Shown here: one piece after another, positions 43,009-52,326 of the stretch
Layout of the letters: every line of letters begins with the position of its first letter
Numbering within the stretch: the first letter of the stretch is position 1
Assembly: GCF_003665065.1 (NCBI RefSeq)
Contig: NZ_RCHR01000008.1
Coordinates: forward strand, 1-64,000
Length of the DNA stretch: 64,000 bases
Reading direction: 5' to 3'
From: Oceanobacillus piezotolerans
GTDB taxonomy: Bacteria; Bacillota; Bacilli; Bacillales; Amphibacillaceae
Position numbers and translations under genes: made by a program
Notes under the pieces: model-generated
Databases searched by the model: none
Told to the model about the DNA's origin: nothing
The model's input: the letters and a program-made list of their open reading frames with translations, nothing else

Positions 43009-43545
43009 ATGTCAAAACTTAAAGTATACAATTATTCATTTCAAAACCTTAGTCAAAAGCAGATGTCATTTGAGAGCGTCTTTGAGCATATTGTTCATTT
43101 CATGAAACAAGATCCTAATGGTAATTACCGTCTCATGTTCGGTACAGACTCACAGGTTCACAGCTACTATACAAAATTTATTACAGGTATTGTTATTCAA
43201 CGGGAAAGCAAAGGCGCATGGGCTTGCATACGGAAAATTGTCGTCCCCAGAAAGATGACAAACCTGCATGAGCGAATTTCTTATGAAACGACTCTAACCG
43301 AAGAAGTGGTATCGATGTTCACAGAGGAAAGGAAGAATCAGCTTATTGATATTGTTTTGCCAAACATCTATAAAGGAGCATCCTTTACTATTGAAGGACA
43401 TATAGATATTGGATCAGGACAGCGAAATCGCACAAGGATTTTTGTTAATGAAATGGTAGCAAGAATGGAATCTTTAGGAATTGAACCAAAAATTAAACCA
43501 GACTCCTTTGTTGCCAGCTGCTATGCTAACCGATATACAAAATAA
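43009..43545 (+). CDS. ykuK: YkuK-family RNase H-like protein (DUF458)
   Basis: A 178-aa protein. YRLMFGTDSQVHSYYTKFITGIVI (~41-64) matches the first strand pair of the DUF458/YkuK family, which is predicted to have an RNase H-like fold with Asp 47 as a metal ligand. EGHIDIGSGQRNRTRIFVNEM (~128-148) and PDSFVASCYANRYTK at the end are also typical. Function unknown. Start after AAGGAAGGG. Confidence 0.85.
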   Translation: MSKLKVYNYSFQNLSQKQMSFESVFEHIVHFMKQDPNGNYRLMFGTDSQVHSYYTKFITGIVIQRESKGAWACIRKIVVPRKMTNLHERISYETTLTEEVVSMFTEERKNQLIDIVLPNIYKGASFTIEGHIDIGSGQRNRTRIFVNEMVARMESLGIEPKIKPDSFVASCYANRYTK

Positions 43546-43666
43546 AATACTTGCTATATGGTCTTTCCTTATAATATGTTATTCACATTGCTTACAAAGG
43601 CATGTAAAATATAAAGTGAAAGCCCCGCAGCCATCATGTTAAGATTTTTAAAAAAGGAGATTGGAT

Positions 43667-44017
43667 ATGTACCGTTTCGTAGAAGATAGAATTAAAGAAT
43701 CTATGGATAATGGCGATTTTGATAATCTCCCTGGAAAGGGCAAGCGTCTACAACTTAGGGAGGAACTTCAGGGTCTTTCTCCGGAAATACGAAGTGCCTA
43801 TAAAATATTAAAAAATGCCGGTTATATCCCCGAAGAAGCAGATAAACAAAAAGAAAAGATCCAATTCCACGATATGATGCACTACGCAACAGATGGACAG
43901 CATAAAGATACATCAAAAGAAGAGCGAAAGCTAGAATTATTATTAAAGGGCAAAAAAACGTTTAAACATCGAGCCTTTTCGAATTATGCTAATAAAATAT
44001 TTAAGAAATTATTTTAA
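43667..44017 (+). CDS. DUF1992 domain protein (DnaJC28-like)
   Basis: A 116-aa basic protein. The N-terminal ~65 residues carry the DUF1992 motif IKESMDNGDFDNLPGKGKRL and later KILKNAGYIPEEA, followed by a Lys-rich tail. The family occurs from bacteria to man (DNAJC28) without a known function. ATG at 43667 chosen: AAGGAG lies 7 nt before it; a TTG two codons earlier is less likely. Confidence 0.85.
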   Translation: MYRFVEDRIKESMDNGDFDNLPGKGKRLQLREELQGLSPEIRSAYKILKNAGYIPEEADKQKEKIQFHDMMHYATDGQHKDTSKEERKLELLLKGKKTFKHRAFSNYANKIFKKLF

Positions 44018-44028
44018 ATAGAACATAG

Positions 44029-44066
44029 AAGGCTGATAAACGAACGTTTATCAGCCTTGTTTTGCC
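44029..44066 (+). terminator. Terminator of the DUF1992 gene
   Basis: AAGGCTGATAAACG (44029-44042) pairs with CGTTTATCAGCCTT (44045-44058), followed by GTTTTGCC. A 2-nt gap in the loop suggests the real stem is slightly shorter. Confidence 0.8.
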
Positions 44067-44070
44067 CTGA

Positions 44071-44306
44071 GGCTGGGACAAAAGTGTCTTATCAAAAGAA
44101 AAATCCGAACAATGCTTAGTGGAGAAATACCGTTCCGGAAATATACTTCGCTTTCCGCGGGCAACGTCTCAGCCTCCTCGGAAGAAGGGCACTTCCTGCG
44201 GGGTCTTCGCTTGTTGCTTTTCCCGCAGGAGTCTACGTATATTTCCTCCACTAACTTGGTGCTTCGTTCGTCTTTTGGATTAAAACATTTAGTTATGTCC
44301 TAGCCC
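44071..44306. repeat. Palindromic intergenic repeat element, copy 2
   Basis: A 236-bp element bounded by GGCTGGGACA and TGTCCTAGCC, in inverse orientation to copy 1 (39398-39623). Shared blocks are GGAAATATACTTCGCTTTCC, a G+C-rich middle, and AGTCTACGTATATTTCCTCC. No convincing coding capacity. Copies differ mainly in the centre. Confidence 0.8.
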
Positions 44307-44316
44307 CATTCTATTT

Positions 44317-45648
44317 CTATTTATCAATAGCAAATAGATTATTAAAGGATTCACTCATAACTGGATGATTATAAATTTGGTCGCGTAAATAAGTATAAGG
44401 TGCTTCTAAATCCATTGCTAATTTTACTAAATTAATAAGCTCCGGAGATTCAGGTCCAAATAAGCTCGCACCTAATATTTGATTTGTCCTTTTATCAATC
44501 ACTACTTTAAAAAGACCACGAAGGTCATTAATTACATGTGCACGAGGATGGGATGCTACTGCTAATTTGCCTTCAGCAATTTCATAGCCCTTTTCTTTCG
44601 CCTCTTTTGCTGTCAATCCAACTCTTGATAAAGGAGGGTCGATAAAGACTGAATACGGTACATTCTTGCGTGTCTTTAATGAATATTCTTTATTGCCAAA
44701 TAAATAATCAACTACAATCCGGTAATCATCTAAAGAAATATAGGTGAATTGCATACCACCCTTCACATCTCCTAAGGCAAAGACATTGCCTACTGTTGTT
44801 TCTAAATGTTCATCTACCTTAATGGCTCCATCTTCTGTGAGCTTAATAGCCGTATTTTCTAGCCCTAGATTTTCCACATTCGGTTTTCTTCCTGTCGCCA
44901 GCAACACAGCATTAGCATCTAATTGCTCCTCATTGGATAACGTAAGCGTAACCTTGTCATGATCTGCTTCCTTAATTTTTTCCGCTTTTGCACCTAAGAT
45001 AAATCGGATTCCCTTTTCTTCTAAAACTTTCTTTACTTCTGTTCGGATTTCTTGATCTTCTTGTGGTATAAGCTCTTCATCGGGACTAATCACAGTCACC
45101 TTAGAACCGTAGCTCTGATACATGGAGGCGTATTCCAATCCTATATAACCAGCACCAACAATTGCTAATTGTTCTGGCAGCTCTTTCCTATCTATTAAGG
45201 TTGTACTTGTATACACCTTATCAGATTTTATATCGCCCTCCAACGGTGGTATATTGCTTTGTGCACCTGTATTAATAAAGATATGCTCTGCAGTTAAGAC
45301 TTCCTTTTTGCCAGCTATCTCTATTTCCACTTCTTTATCAGAAATGAATTTAGCCGCCGACTCATATATCACCACATTATCATGATCAGCAAGCTTTTTA
45401 TAATTCTTTTTCCGCAGTTTCTCGACCACGCTATCTTTTCTATTAATTGCCTCACTATATGGAACGTTATGTAATCCATCATGAACAAGTACCTTTGTAG
45501 GAATGCAAGCAATATTAATACAGGTTCCACCATACATTTTTGGATCCTTTTCAATCATGGCTACCTTCCAGCCTCTATTGCCAAGTTCCCCTGCTAATGT
45601 TTTCCCAGCTTTCCCAAATCCAATAATAATAGCATCATACTTTAACAT
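44317..45648 (-). CDS. FAD/NAD(P)-dependent disulfide oxidoreductase (RclA/MerA-like)
   Basis: A 443-aa flavoprotein. FAD motif IIIGFGKAGKTLA (~7-19), redox disulfide GGTCINIACIPTK (Cys ~43 and ~48), NAD motif AIVGAGYIGLEYA (~162-174), FALGDVKGG (~290) and a C-terminal dimerisation domain ending in HPVMSESFNNLF (the His-containing interface). It is related to RclA and to the hypothiocyanous acid reductases of Gram-positive bacteria, so a role against oxidised thiol-reactive compounds is likely but not proven. Start after AAAGGGGA. Confidence 0.85.
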   Translation of the reverse strand: MLKYDAIIIGFGKAGKTLAGELGNRGWKVAMIEKDPKMYGGTCINIACIPTKVLVHDGLHNVPYSEAINRKDSVVEKLRKKNYKKLADHDNVVIYESAAKFISDKEVEIEIAGKKEVLTAEHIFINTGAQSNIPPLEGDIKSDKVYTSTTLIDRKELPEQLAIVGAGYIGLEYASMYQSYGSKVTVISPDEELIPQEDQEIRTEVKKVLEEKGIRFILGAKAEKIKEADHDKVTLTLSNEEQLDANAVLLATGRKPNVENLGLENTAIKLTEDGAIKVDEHLETTVGNVFALGDVKGGMQFTYISLDDYRIVVDYLFGNKEYSLKTRKNVPYSVFIDPPLSRVGLTAKEAKEKGYEIAEGKLAVASHPRAHVINDLRGLFKVVIDKRTNQILGASLFGPESPELINLVKLAMDLEAPYTYLRDQIYNHPVMSESFNNLFAIDK

Positions 45649-45737
45649 AAGCTCTCCCCTTTCTCTTTTGGTTCATTTTAAATAGTCAGTTCATTTTTTT
45701 AACCTACTATTGTTATACCCTACTTAAAGGGTTCTAA

Positions 45738-45775
45738 ACAAAAGAAAAGACTTCCCCTTTCCTAGTGGGGAAGCC
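45738..45775 (-). terminator. Terminator of the 72-aa protein gene
   Basis: CTTCCCC/GGGGAAG stem; minus strand continues TCTTTTCTTTTG. Confidence 0.8.
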
Positions 45776-45796
45776 GTAGCATTTTTTTAGAAATTG

Positions 45797-46015
45797 TTAT
45801 TTCAAATATATCTGTACTGTAATTTTATGTTTTCCATATGACCAAATGGTATTCTCTATCTTTAGATTATTACTGAATTTTTCAATCCATACCTGCTTGG
45901 AATTTAATAATGCCGTTAATTGCGCAGAATTAAGGTTAACTTCCTCAAATTGTTCATCCTTCTGATAAACAAAAACTACTGTTACTGAATCTCCTTGATT
46001 TGTCGCGATACTCAT
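45797..46015 (-). CDS. Small hypothetical protein, 72 aa
   Basis: Not recognised. A soluble 72-aa protein with alternating hydrophobic strands (TVVFVYQKDEQFEEVNL, IENTIWSYGKHKITVQIYLK) that suggests a small beta-rich fold. The ribosome site AAGGAGG is ideal (7 nt before ATG) and a terminator follows, so it is a real gene. It has its own transcript between the flavoprotein gene and the amidohydrolase gene. Confidence 0.65.
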   Translation of the reverse strand: MSIATNQGDSVTVVFVYQKDEQFEEVNLNSAQLTALLNSKQVWIEKFSNNLKIENTIWSYGKHKITVQIYLK

Positions 46016-46084
46016 TGATTTACCTCCTTCTTTTTAAGATGTAATACGATTCTCTTATGAGAACGTTTCAGATTTATTCTGCAT

Positions 46085-46119
46085 ATAAAAAACCGATGTA
46101 ATAACATATTACATCGGTT
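46085..46119 (-). terminator. Terminator of the MFS-amidohydrolase operon
   Basis: AACCGATGTAAT/ATTACATCGGTT, 12-bp stem; minus strand continues TTTTTATAT. Confidence 0.88.
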
Positions 46120-46152
46120 CGCTTTACTTTCTATTGCTCTAACTTAGTGAGC

Positions 46153-47340
46153 TTAATTCTTTTCAAAATAACCACAAACAACATGACCAACTGCTTTTGC
46201 TGCGACAAGGATTGCATCCTCATCGATATCAAATTTTGGATGGTGATTGAAATAAGGCTGCTCAACACCTTTTGGTGTACATCCAATAAAGAAATAGCTG
46301 CCAGGGATTTTTTCTAAATAATAAGCAAAGTCTTCAGATGGTGATAACGCAGGATATTCTCTCACTGCTTTAATATCTTTATCATTTGCATTTTTCAAGC
46401 TTTCCGCAACCAGTTCTGTGTGTTCCGGATCATTGTACAGAGGCGGATAGTCTGCAGTATATTCTAATGTACATGTGACTCCAAACTCCACTTCAAGACC
46501 TTTTACAATCCGCTTGAATTCTTTTTCAATAACCTGTTGACTTTCTGTGCTCATGTAGCGAATGTCGCCTTCAAGTTCTACGCTGTCTTTAATTACATTA
46601 AATGTGCCTTTACCGTCAAAGGAACCAATTGTAACAACACCCGCATCCATTGGGTTGAGTCGGCGACTAATAATTGTTTGAACAACCGTTACAAAGTGGG
46701 CACCAGCTACGATGGAATCATTCGCTTTATGCGGTGAGGAACCGTGACCACCTGTTCCTTGTATTTTCAGTTTAAAGAATGATCTGCCATTAAATGCATA
46801 ACCACTGCGATATCCAACGATACCAGCTGGATCCATGGGGAGTATATGAATACCGAATATAGCATCTAAATCGTCTAGCTTGCCGGATTCCACAATACTT
46901 TTAGCTCCGCCTGGTGGCACCTCTTCTGCATGCTGATGAATAATTTTAATCGTACCATTCAATTCTGCTTTTAGCTGTATTAAACAATCAGCGAGTACAA
47001 GTAAGTATGCAGTATGGGCATCATGTCCACATGCATGCATGACTCCTTCATTTTTAGACTTAAATGGGACATCTGCTTCTTCCGTTATTGGTAGTGCATC
47101 AAAGTCCGCCCGGAGTCCAATTGTTTTTCCTGGCTTTCCTCCAGTTATTGTAACAATGATGCCATACCCATTACCGACATTTGTTTCTACTTCTACATCT
47201 TTACCTTTGTAGAAATCAGCAATGTACTTAGCAGTTTTCTCTTCTTTAAAAGAAAGCTCAGGATTTTCATGCAAATATCGGCGAATTTCAATCATTTCTT
47301 CCTTACGAGATTCTAACATTTGCATTAATTCACTTCTCAT
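46153..47340 (-). CDS. M20-family amidohydrolase (aminoacylase-like)
   Basis: A 395-aa M20D peptidase-family enzyme. Metal-binding motifs: GLRADFDALP (~74-83), MHACGHDAHTAY (~101-112), IHQHAEEVPPGG (~133-144), GIHILPM and HHPKFDIDEDAI near the C-terminus. Members hydrolyse N-acyl amino acids, aminobenzoyl-glutamate or indole-acetyl conjugates; the substrate is unknown here. It follows an MFS permease gene by 47 bp in the same operon, suggesting uptake and deacylation of one compound. Start after AAGGAG (10 nt). Confidence 0.87.
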   Translation of the reverse strand: MRSELMQMLESRKEEMIEIRRYLHENPELSFKEEKTAKYIADFYKGKDVEVETNVGNGYGIIVTITGGKPGKTIGLRADFDALPITEEADVPFKSKNEGVMHACGHDAHTAYLLVLADCLIQLKAELNGTIKIIHQHAEEVPPGGAKSIVESGKLDDLDAIFGIHILPMDPAGIVGYRSGYAFNGRSFFKLKIQGTGGHGSSPHKANDSIVAGAHFVTVVQTIISRRLNPMDAGVVTIGSFDGKGTFNVIKDSVELEGDIRYMSTESQQVIEKEFKRIVKGLEVEFGVTCTLEYTADYPPLYNDPEHTELVAESLKNANDKDIKAVREYPALSPSEDFAYYLEKIPGSYFFIGCTPKGVEQPYFNHHPKFDIDEDAILVAAKAVGHVVCGYFEKN

Positions 47341-47387
47341 TTACTACCGTCTCCTTTTTCAAAGCATTTCTTACCTTTTTTAATGCT

Positions 47388-48809
47388 CTATGCCTTTGCT
47401 GGTCGTGAACTAGATGCTGGCGTCGGCGAGTCACCGATATCCCCAGTACTATGTGGTACTAACATGATGATTGAGATTAAAGACAATACTGCAAAGATGA
47501 CATTGACTATAATTCCTGATGTTGCTGCCACTTCTACGCTACTAAATACGGTTATCGTACTATACACGGTTGCCGAAATTGCTACACCAAATGCATTTCC
47601 AAGGGAGCTTGCCATCTTATATACACCGGAAGCTTCTCCAATTTTATTTTCTGGTGCATAACTTACTGCTGTGTCTGTTGAAGGTGTTGCATACATTCCT
47701 AACCCTATCCCAAAAAGGATGAATCCAACAAAAACGGTAATGGTATACATCAGATCCGGCAAGAAAGTAAGTCCCATCACACCTACACCAATTAAAGTTA
47801 AAATGGTCCCCCAAACCATAGGCTTTCTAGCTCCGGTTCGTTGCATTATCTTTTCACCAACACGAATCATTGCAAGCACTGCTACAAGATAACCAAGAGA
47901 TAGCATTCCTGACTGAAATGACGAGAATCCTCGTCCAACCTGTACATACGTATTCGCTACAATTAATGTACCGGCAACTGCATTTAACAAGAAATTCGAT
48001 ATAGTTGCACCAGTATATGGTCTGCTTTTAAACATTTTAAAATCAATTAGTGCATTTTTTCGTTTTGCTTCATATTTAATAAAGAAAATAATCCCAACGA
48101 CTGTTACTACTGCCAAGCCTATCGTTATCGGACTAGTCCATCCAAAGCTCGCACCTTGCGTTATGAGAATATTTAAAGCAAGCATTGTTACAATAAATAT
48201 TCCTAAGCCACCGAAATCAAAATTAAATGTTCCAGTTGATTCCGCTTTGCTTTCAGGTGTATCTTTAATTAACCACATTGCTAAAATAGCGAAGATGATG
48301 GAGAAGATAAAGATCCATTTCCATCCCAGCGAAGTTGCTACTGCACCACCGAAGAAAGAGCATATACCAGAACCACCCCATGAACCAATTGACCAATAAC
48401 TAAGTGCACGTTGGCGGTCTGCACCTTCAAAGTACTCCTTCATTAATGCAATGGTTGCCGGCATAATAGCTGCTGCAGATAGCCCTTGCAGGACACGACC
48501 TATAATAAGTAAGATAGAACCATTTGCTAAGACAAGCAATAAAGAACCGAGGACGCTTAAAATTAAACCAACATACGTTATTTTCTTTCGCCCGATTCTA
48601 TCTGCTAATCCACCAGCTACTACAATAAACATACCCGAGAATAACGCAGTTAAACTAATTGCCACGTTAATCGTCCCTAAAGAAACCCCTAAATCGGACT
48701 GAACGGCGGGTACAATATTTACCATTGATTGTGCAAATAACCAAAATGTAATGACTCCAAATACAATCCCTGTAATCAATTTGTTCGTACCTTTGTACGC
48801 TGTATCCAT
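47388..48809 (-). CDS. MFS transporter (DHA2/14-TM type)
   Basis: A 473-aa permease with about 14 hydrophobic segments. Motif A appears as GGLADRIGRKKITYVG (~66-81), and motif C-like VLQGLSAAAIMPATIAL is at ~108-124. A Ser/Pro-rich short tail ends the protein. The DHA2 family is mostly drug-proton antiporters, but the operon partner amidohydrolase points to transport of a metabolite conjugate. Start after AAAAGGAG. Promoter TTATTG-17-TATAAT at 48943-48971. Confidence 0.85.
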   Translation of the reverse strand: MDTAYKGTNKLITGIVFGVITFWLFAQSMVNIVPAVQSDLGVSLGTINVAISLTALFSGMFIVVAGGLADRIGRKKITYVGLILSVLGSLLLVLANGSILLIIGRVLQGLSAAAIMPATIALMKEYFEGADRQRALSYWSIGSWGGSGICSFFGGAVATSLGWKWIFIFSIIFAILAMWLIKDTPESKAESTGTFNFDFGGLGIFIVTMLALNILITQGASFGWTSPITIGLAVVTVVGIIFFIKYEAKRKNALIDFKMFKSRPYTGATISNFLLNAVAGTLIVANTYVQVGRGFSSFQSGMLSLGYLVAVLAMIRVGEKIMQRTGARKPMVWGTILTLIGVGVMGLTFLPDLMYTITVFVGFILFGIGLGMYATPSTDTAVSYAPENKIGEASGVYKMASSLGNAFGVAISATVYSTITVFSSVEVAATSGIIVNVIFAVLSLISIIMLVPHSTGDIGDSPTPASSSRPAKA

Positions 48810-48942
48810 TTTTAATATCTCCTTTTCAGAAAATCTTACAACTTATTGTTACCAATCTTTAATGAATCATAAACTTAAATAGAAACTGGATAATATTGCT
48901 ATTGTTGTGATGTTATCCTGAGCTCATCTTATTCACACGTTT

Positions 48943-48971
48943 ATTATAGAAGATACTTGTTTTTCCAATAA
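48943..48971 (-). promoter_or_regulatory. Promoter of the MFS-amidohydrolase operon
   Basis: On the minus strand: TTATTG (48971-48966), 17-bp spacer, TATAAT (48948-48943). Good -10, weaker -35, so an activator such as the neighbouring AraC protein could act here. Confidence 0.6.
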
Positions 48972-49020
48972 GTCTTTCATTGCTATGATTTTCCAAAAAG
49001 TATGTTCATAATCTCACATA

Positions 49021-49056
49021 AAAAATTAACGGTAAATAATTTACCGTTAATTTTTT
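49021..49056. terminator. Terminator of the AraC/GH39 gene
   Basis: ATTAACGGTAAA/TTTACCGTTAAT stem with a 3-nt loop, AAAAA on one side and TTTTTT on the other. Works on the minus strand for the AraC gene; symmetric. Confidence 0.85.
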
Positions 49057-49082
49057 ACTTCTTTAATATATTACCTATTTAT

Positions 49083-51419
49083 TTAGTGAAAAGCCCTTCG
49101 AATATCAAAGAAATGAATCGCATTTAATGTCATGTAAGAGTAAAATGACCAATCGCCTTCAATCTTCTCATCAAATAATTCCAATGATGGCTTACTCGTT
49201 TCATTGATATAATGAATAACTTCTTCATCCATTCCATACTTACTATTCAATTCCCACCATTTTGTATATAATGCTCCGTAATCCTTATCAAAAACTCGTT
49301 TGCGAATCTGATATTCTCCATTCTGTAAACCTGAAATAGTGACCCGAACCTCTTTGTTTAATTTTTTCAAAAAGGTTTCTTCCACCGTAAAATACGGATT
49401 TACATTATTAATATTCATTAGTATGAGCTGATATCCACGCTCATTTTTCGTCATAACATACTCTCTGTCTTGACAAATAATGCTGCCATTTAGCCTTTCT
49501 AAAAATTGCATTGCAAAATAGGCAGGACGCTTACCATTAAAATAATGGTAAAGCTCAAGACCTTCCATGCGAATCTTTCTGTCACGGACCGACTTTTCAT
49601 GTTGTTCCGTATTAATCCAAAAGCCCAACGAATCTACTTCATCTGCTATTTCTAATGCGTTCTGTAAAATTAACGCACCTCGGAAGAAAGTTCCATTCGT
49701 ATGTCTGGTGTTTCCAGAAAGTGTATTCCAGCTTACTAAACTGACATGCTGATTCTTTGCATGCTTTTTGAGATAAGCCTTTACTTTAACTGTTTTTTCT
49801 TTTATATAACCTTCCGCTATAGATATACGATCATCTCCAAGTTCTTCAAAGTCAATGATCTCATTTTGGTTTGCTTCATAACCGAAGAAATCTATCGGAA
49901 GGTTTTTCTCTACAAGCCACGTATGATTTTTATCCGTCTTTCCATCCTTAAAGGAAAATGGCAAAAAAGCTCCAACTTTGATGGAGGGTACTCTTTTCTT
50001 TAGTGATTGATACAATTTCGTATAAATCCGTTCCAGCTCACTTCCAGATACAGTAGTAGACGATTCATAAAACATAACATACCATTTTTCAACAAATGGA
50101 ATTCCATATACATTTAGACAATGCTTGATGAAATCGTCCATCCCATTAAAAAAGTTCACTTCATCATTAGAAACTTCCTTATAATCTACACGAATAAAGA
50201 GGGATAAATGATATTTTCTTAAGAAGTTCAACGCAAAATCTGCATTATAATATGGCGAGGTAGTTGCAATAATCTCATCCGTTTCCACTGGTGGCATAAA
50301 TGTGGAGCCTCCAATTAGTTTACGTACCCCAATATATTCTAACCGCAGTTCCTTTTTAGCCATTAAAATTTGCCGTCTTACTCCTTCCTTAAGGAGCTCA
50401 CTTAGTTCCCCAATTGCAAGATTATGTTTTGGTCTATGCAGTTTAGAAACAGCAGCTTTCCTTATATCGAGATTCAATTCTGTATACTGCGTTTCTGTGT
50501 TACTGTATCCTTCATCCGTATCCGTTAACAGTCCACCTATCTCCTCTAAAACATCGGATGATTGTATGATATGCGCTGCATCCTGTAAGTCATATGTTTT
50601 TGTATAATCTATGCTGATTTCCTGGTTTGCCTCTCGATATAATTTAGGTGTCTGTTTATATACTTCTTTAAAATACTGCACAAACGATTTCACATTCGGA
50701 AAGCCATTATTCATCGCAATATTTGAAATAGAATCCGGCGTATATAGTAAGTCCTTCATAGCATGCTCCAGTCGTACCTTCATTAAATAGCGATTGAAGC
50801 CAATTCCCACTTTGTTTTTAAAGTATCGCGAAAAGTAACTGGGCGATAAATAAAATTTCTTCGCAACATCGTCCAATGTCAATGTCTGCTGATAGTTTCT
50901 TTCCATGTAGTCAATAATTTGCATCAGGCGTCGGTCACCAGTCTCCACTTTCTCTTGAATAGTCCCCTCCTGTTTGAAGCGGCGAATCAAAATAAGGAGG
51001 ATATCGCTAATATAGGATTGTATCTCAATCCGATACCCCAAATCCCTGCGAAAGAAAGTAATCATTAATTCCGCAACAAGCCTGCGAATCCGATTGATAA
51101 CAGATTCTCTCCCCAAATCTACTTCGCCAGAAAAGCATTCAAAACGACTCATTGAATATTCTTCATAATTTTGTTGCATATATTGATCTGAAATTTGCAG
51201 CAGCAAAACATGATTTTGCTTACTTCCCTTCGCTTGGTATAATTGATTCCGATTAATAACCAGCACATCTTTTTCTTTTAAGTGATAATAACGGCTATTT
51301 GTTTCAATCGTTAACTCCCCGTGGATAACAAAAATGACCTGGATACCCCGATTCAACTTAGGAGCCAGTAACTCAATTTCTTGTAGGTTAATAGTAAAAT
51401 CTGTTAGTTGATGATCCAT
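49083..51419 (-). CDS. AraC-family regulator fused to a GH39-like domain (Rsp/Rbf type)
   Basis: A 778-aa protein. Cupin-like sensor at the N-terminus (1-130). AraC HTH pair at ~165-270 (TLDDVAKKFYLSPSYFSRYF, then KVGIGFNRYLMKVRLEHAM and VQYFKEVYKQTPKLYRE). A C-terminal TIM-barrel-like region (~330-778) resembles family 39 glycosidases (VEKWYVMFYESSTTVSG, VSLVSWNTLSGN). The architecture equals that of the staphylococcal regulators Rsp and Rbf. The glycosidase part probably senses or binds a sugar rather than cleaving it. Divergent order relative to the MFS operon is not seen, but it lies just upstream of it and may control it. Confidence 0.82.
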   Translation of the reverse strand: MDHQLTDFTINLQEIELLAPKLNRGIQVIFVIHGELTIETNSRYYHLKEKDVLVINRNQLYQAKGSKQNHVLLLQISDQYMQQNYEEYSMSRFECFSGEVDLGRESVINRIRRLVAELMITFFRRDLGYRIEIQSYISDILLILIRRFKQEGTIQEKVETGDRRLMQIIDYMERNYQQTLTLDDVAKKFYLSPSYFSRYFKNKVGIGFNRYLMKVRLEHAMKDLLYTPDSISNIAMNNGFPNVKSFVQYFKEVYKQTPKLYREANQEISIDYTKTYDLQDAAHIIQSSDVLEEIGGLLTDTDEGYSNTETQYTELNLDIRKAAVSKLHRPKHNLAIGELSELLKEGVRRQILMAKKELRLEYIGVRKLIGGSTFMPPVETDEIIATTSPYYNADFALNFLRKYHLSLFIRVDYKEVSNDEVNFFNGMDDFIKHCLNVYGIPFVEKWYVMFYESSTTVSGSELERIYTKLYQSLKKRVPSIKVGAFLPFSFKDGKTDKNHTWLVEKNLPIDFFGYEANQNEIIDFEELGDDRISIAEGYIKEKTVKVKAYLKKHAKNQHVSLVSWNTLSGNTRHTNGTFFRGALILQNALEIADEVDSLGFWINTEQHEKSVRDRKIRMEGLELYHYFNGKRPAYFAMQFLERLNGSIICQDREYVMTKNERGYQLILMNINNVNPYFTVEETFLKKLNKEVRVTISGLQNGEYQIRKRVFDKDYGALYTKWWELNSKYGMDEEVIHYINETSKPSLELFDEKIEGDWSFYSYMTLNAIHFFDIRRAFH

Positions 51420-51528
51420 TTTGCTTTCTCCATTCGATGCCTTTGTGATTTCCTTTAGTTCTTAAAAAAAGATGGCGGAGATTCAGTAGATTTAATTAGT
51501 TATGAAGATAAGTTGTATCCTGCCCCAC

Positions 51529-52188
51529 TTAATTTTTCCGTCCATAATCTGCTTTTATTTCTCCCCACTTTTTCGTATCCCATTTAAGTATTTTATTCTG
51601 ATAAGTATTATTTCTGAGCCAGTGTTCAGCACGGTCAATCAAGTCCCATATTTCAGCGGTGGACGCATCTCTTTTAAGGGTTGTCGAAACGGCCTTTTCT
51701 CTTATCCATTTCATAGCATTTCGCGAATCGGTGTAAACTGTTTTATTACTGCCGATCTTCTTCAAGTACGCTAACGCATGTACGATTGCAAGAAATTCGC
51801 CTAAATTATTGGTACCCTTACTAATAGGTCCTTTTGAGAAGATTACTTCTCCTGTTTTTGTATCTACACCTTGATATTCAACAGGTCCAGGGTTTCCGCG
51901 TGTACCAACATCAACGGAAATGCTGTTATAATCGATTTCATCTGAAGTTACACCGCTTGCACTATTTGGCTTTTTATTCTTTTGGCCTTCTATGCCCTTT
52001 TTTCCGTTTCCTTTACCCCAATGGAATTTCCATCCTTCACGATAAGCTTTTTCTGCCTGTTCGCGACTTTCAAAGGATTTAAATTTTGCTTGGTCGAAGC
52101 CATTCGTCTGTGCTTGGCAGTCTGCCCAGTTTGAATAAACACCTGGCTTTCTACCAACCCAGACAACATAAAATTTTTTCTTTGCCAT
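51529..52188 (-). CDS. rnhA: Ribonuclease HI with N-terminal hybrid-binding domain
   Basis: A 219-aa RNase H1. N-terminal HBD/viroplasmin domain (1-50: KKFYVVWVGRKPGVYSNWADC...FDQAKFKSFESREQAEKAY). A linker follows, then the catalytic domain (~80-219) with active-site Asp in SVDVGTRGNPGP, Glu in NNLGEFLAIVHAL, Asp in VYTDSRNAMKWI and a terminal Asp in KADYGRKN. It degrades RNA in RNA-DNA hybrids. Close in design to the Bacillus halodurans enzyme used in structural work. ATG at 52188 follows GAGGTG; the GTG 18 bp upstream overlaps that site. Confidence 0.9.
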   Translation of the reverse strand: MAKKKFYVVWVGRKPGVYSNWADCQAQTNGFDQAKFKSFESREQAEKAYREGWKFHWGKGNGKKGIEGQKNKKPNSASGVTSDEIDYNSISVDVGTRGNPGPVEYQGVDTKTGEVIFSKGPISKGTNNLGEFLAIVHALAYLKKIGSNKTVYTDSRNAMKWIREKAVSTTLKRDASTAEIWDLIDRAEHWLRNNTYQNKILKWDTKKWGEIKADYGRKN

Positions 52189-52326
52189 TATAATTTCACC
52201 TCGCACGTTACTAAAGTAGATTCATTATATCATGGACTGAAAGACAGCACATATTCCACACTACCCGCATCATTTTCTGTCCTTGTAAATAAGTATTGGT
52301 TTCTCGATTGTAAACGACTATGGTGA

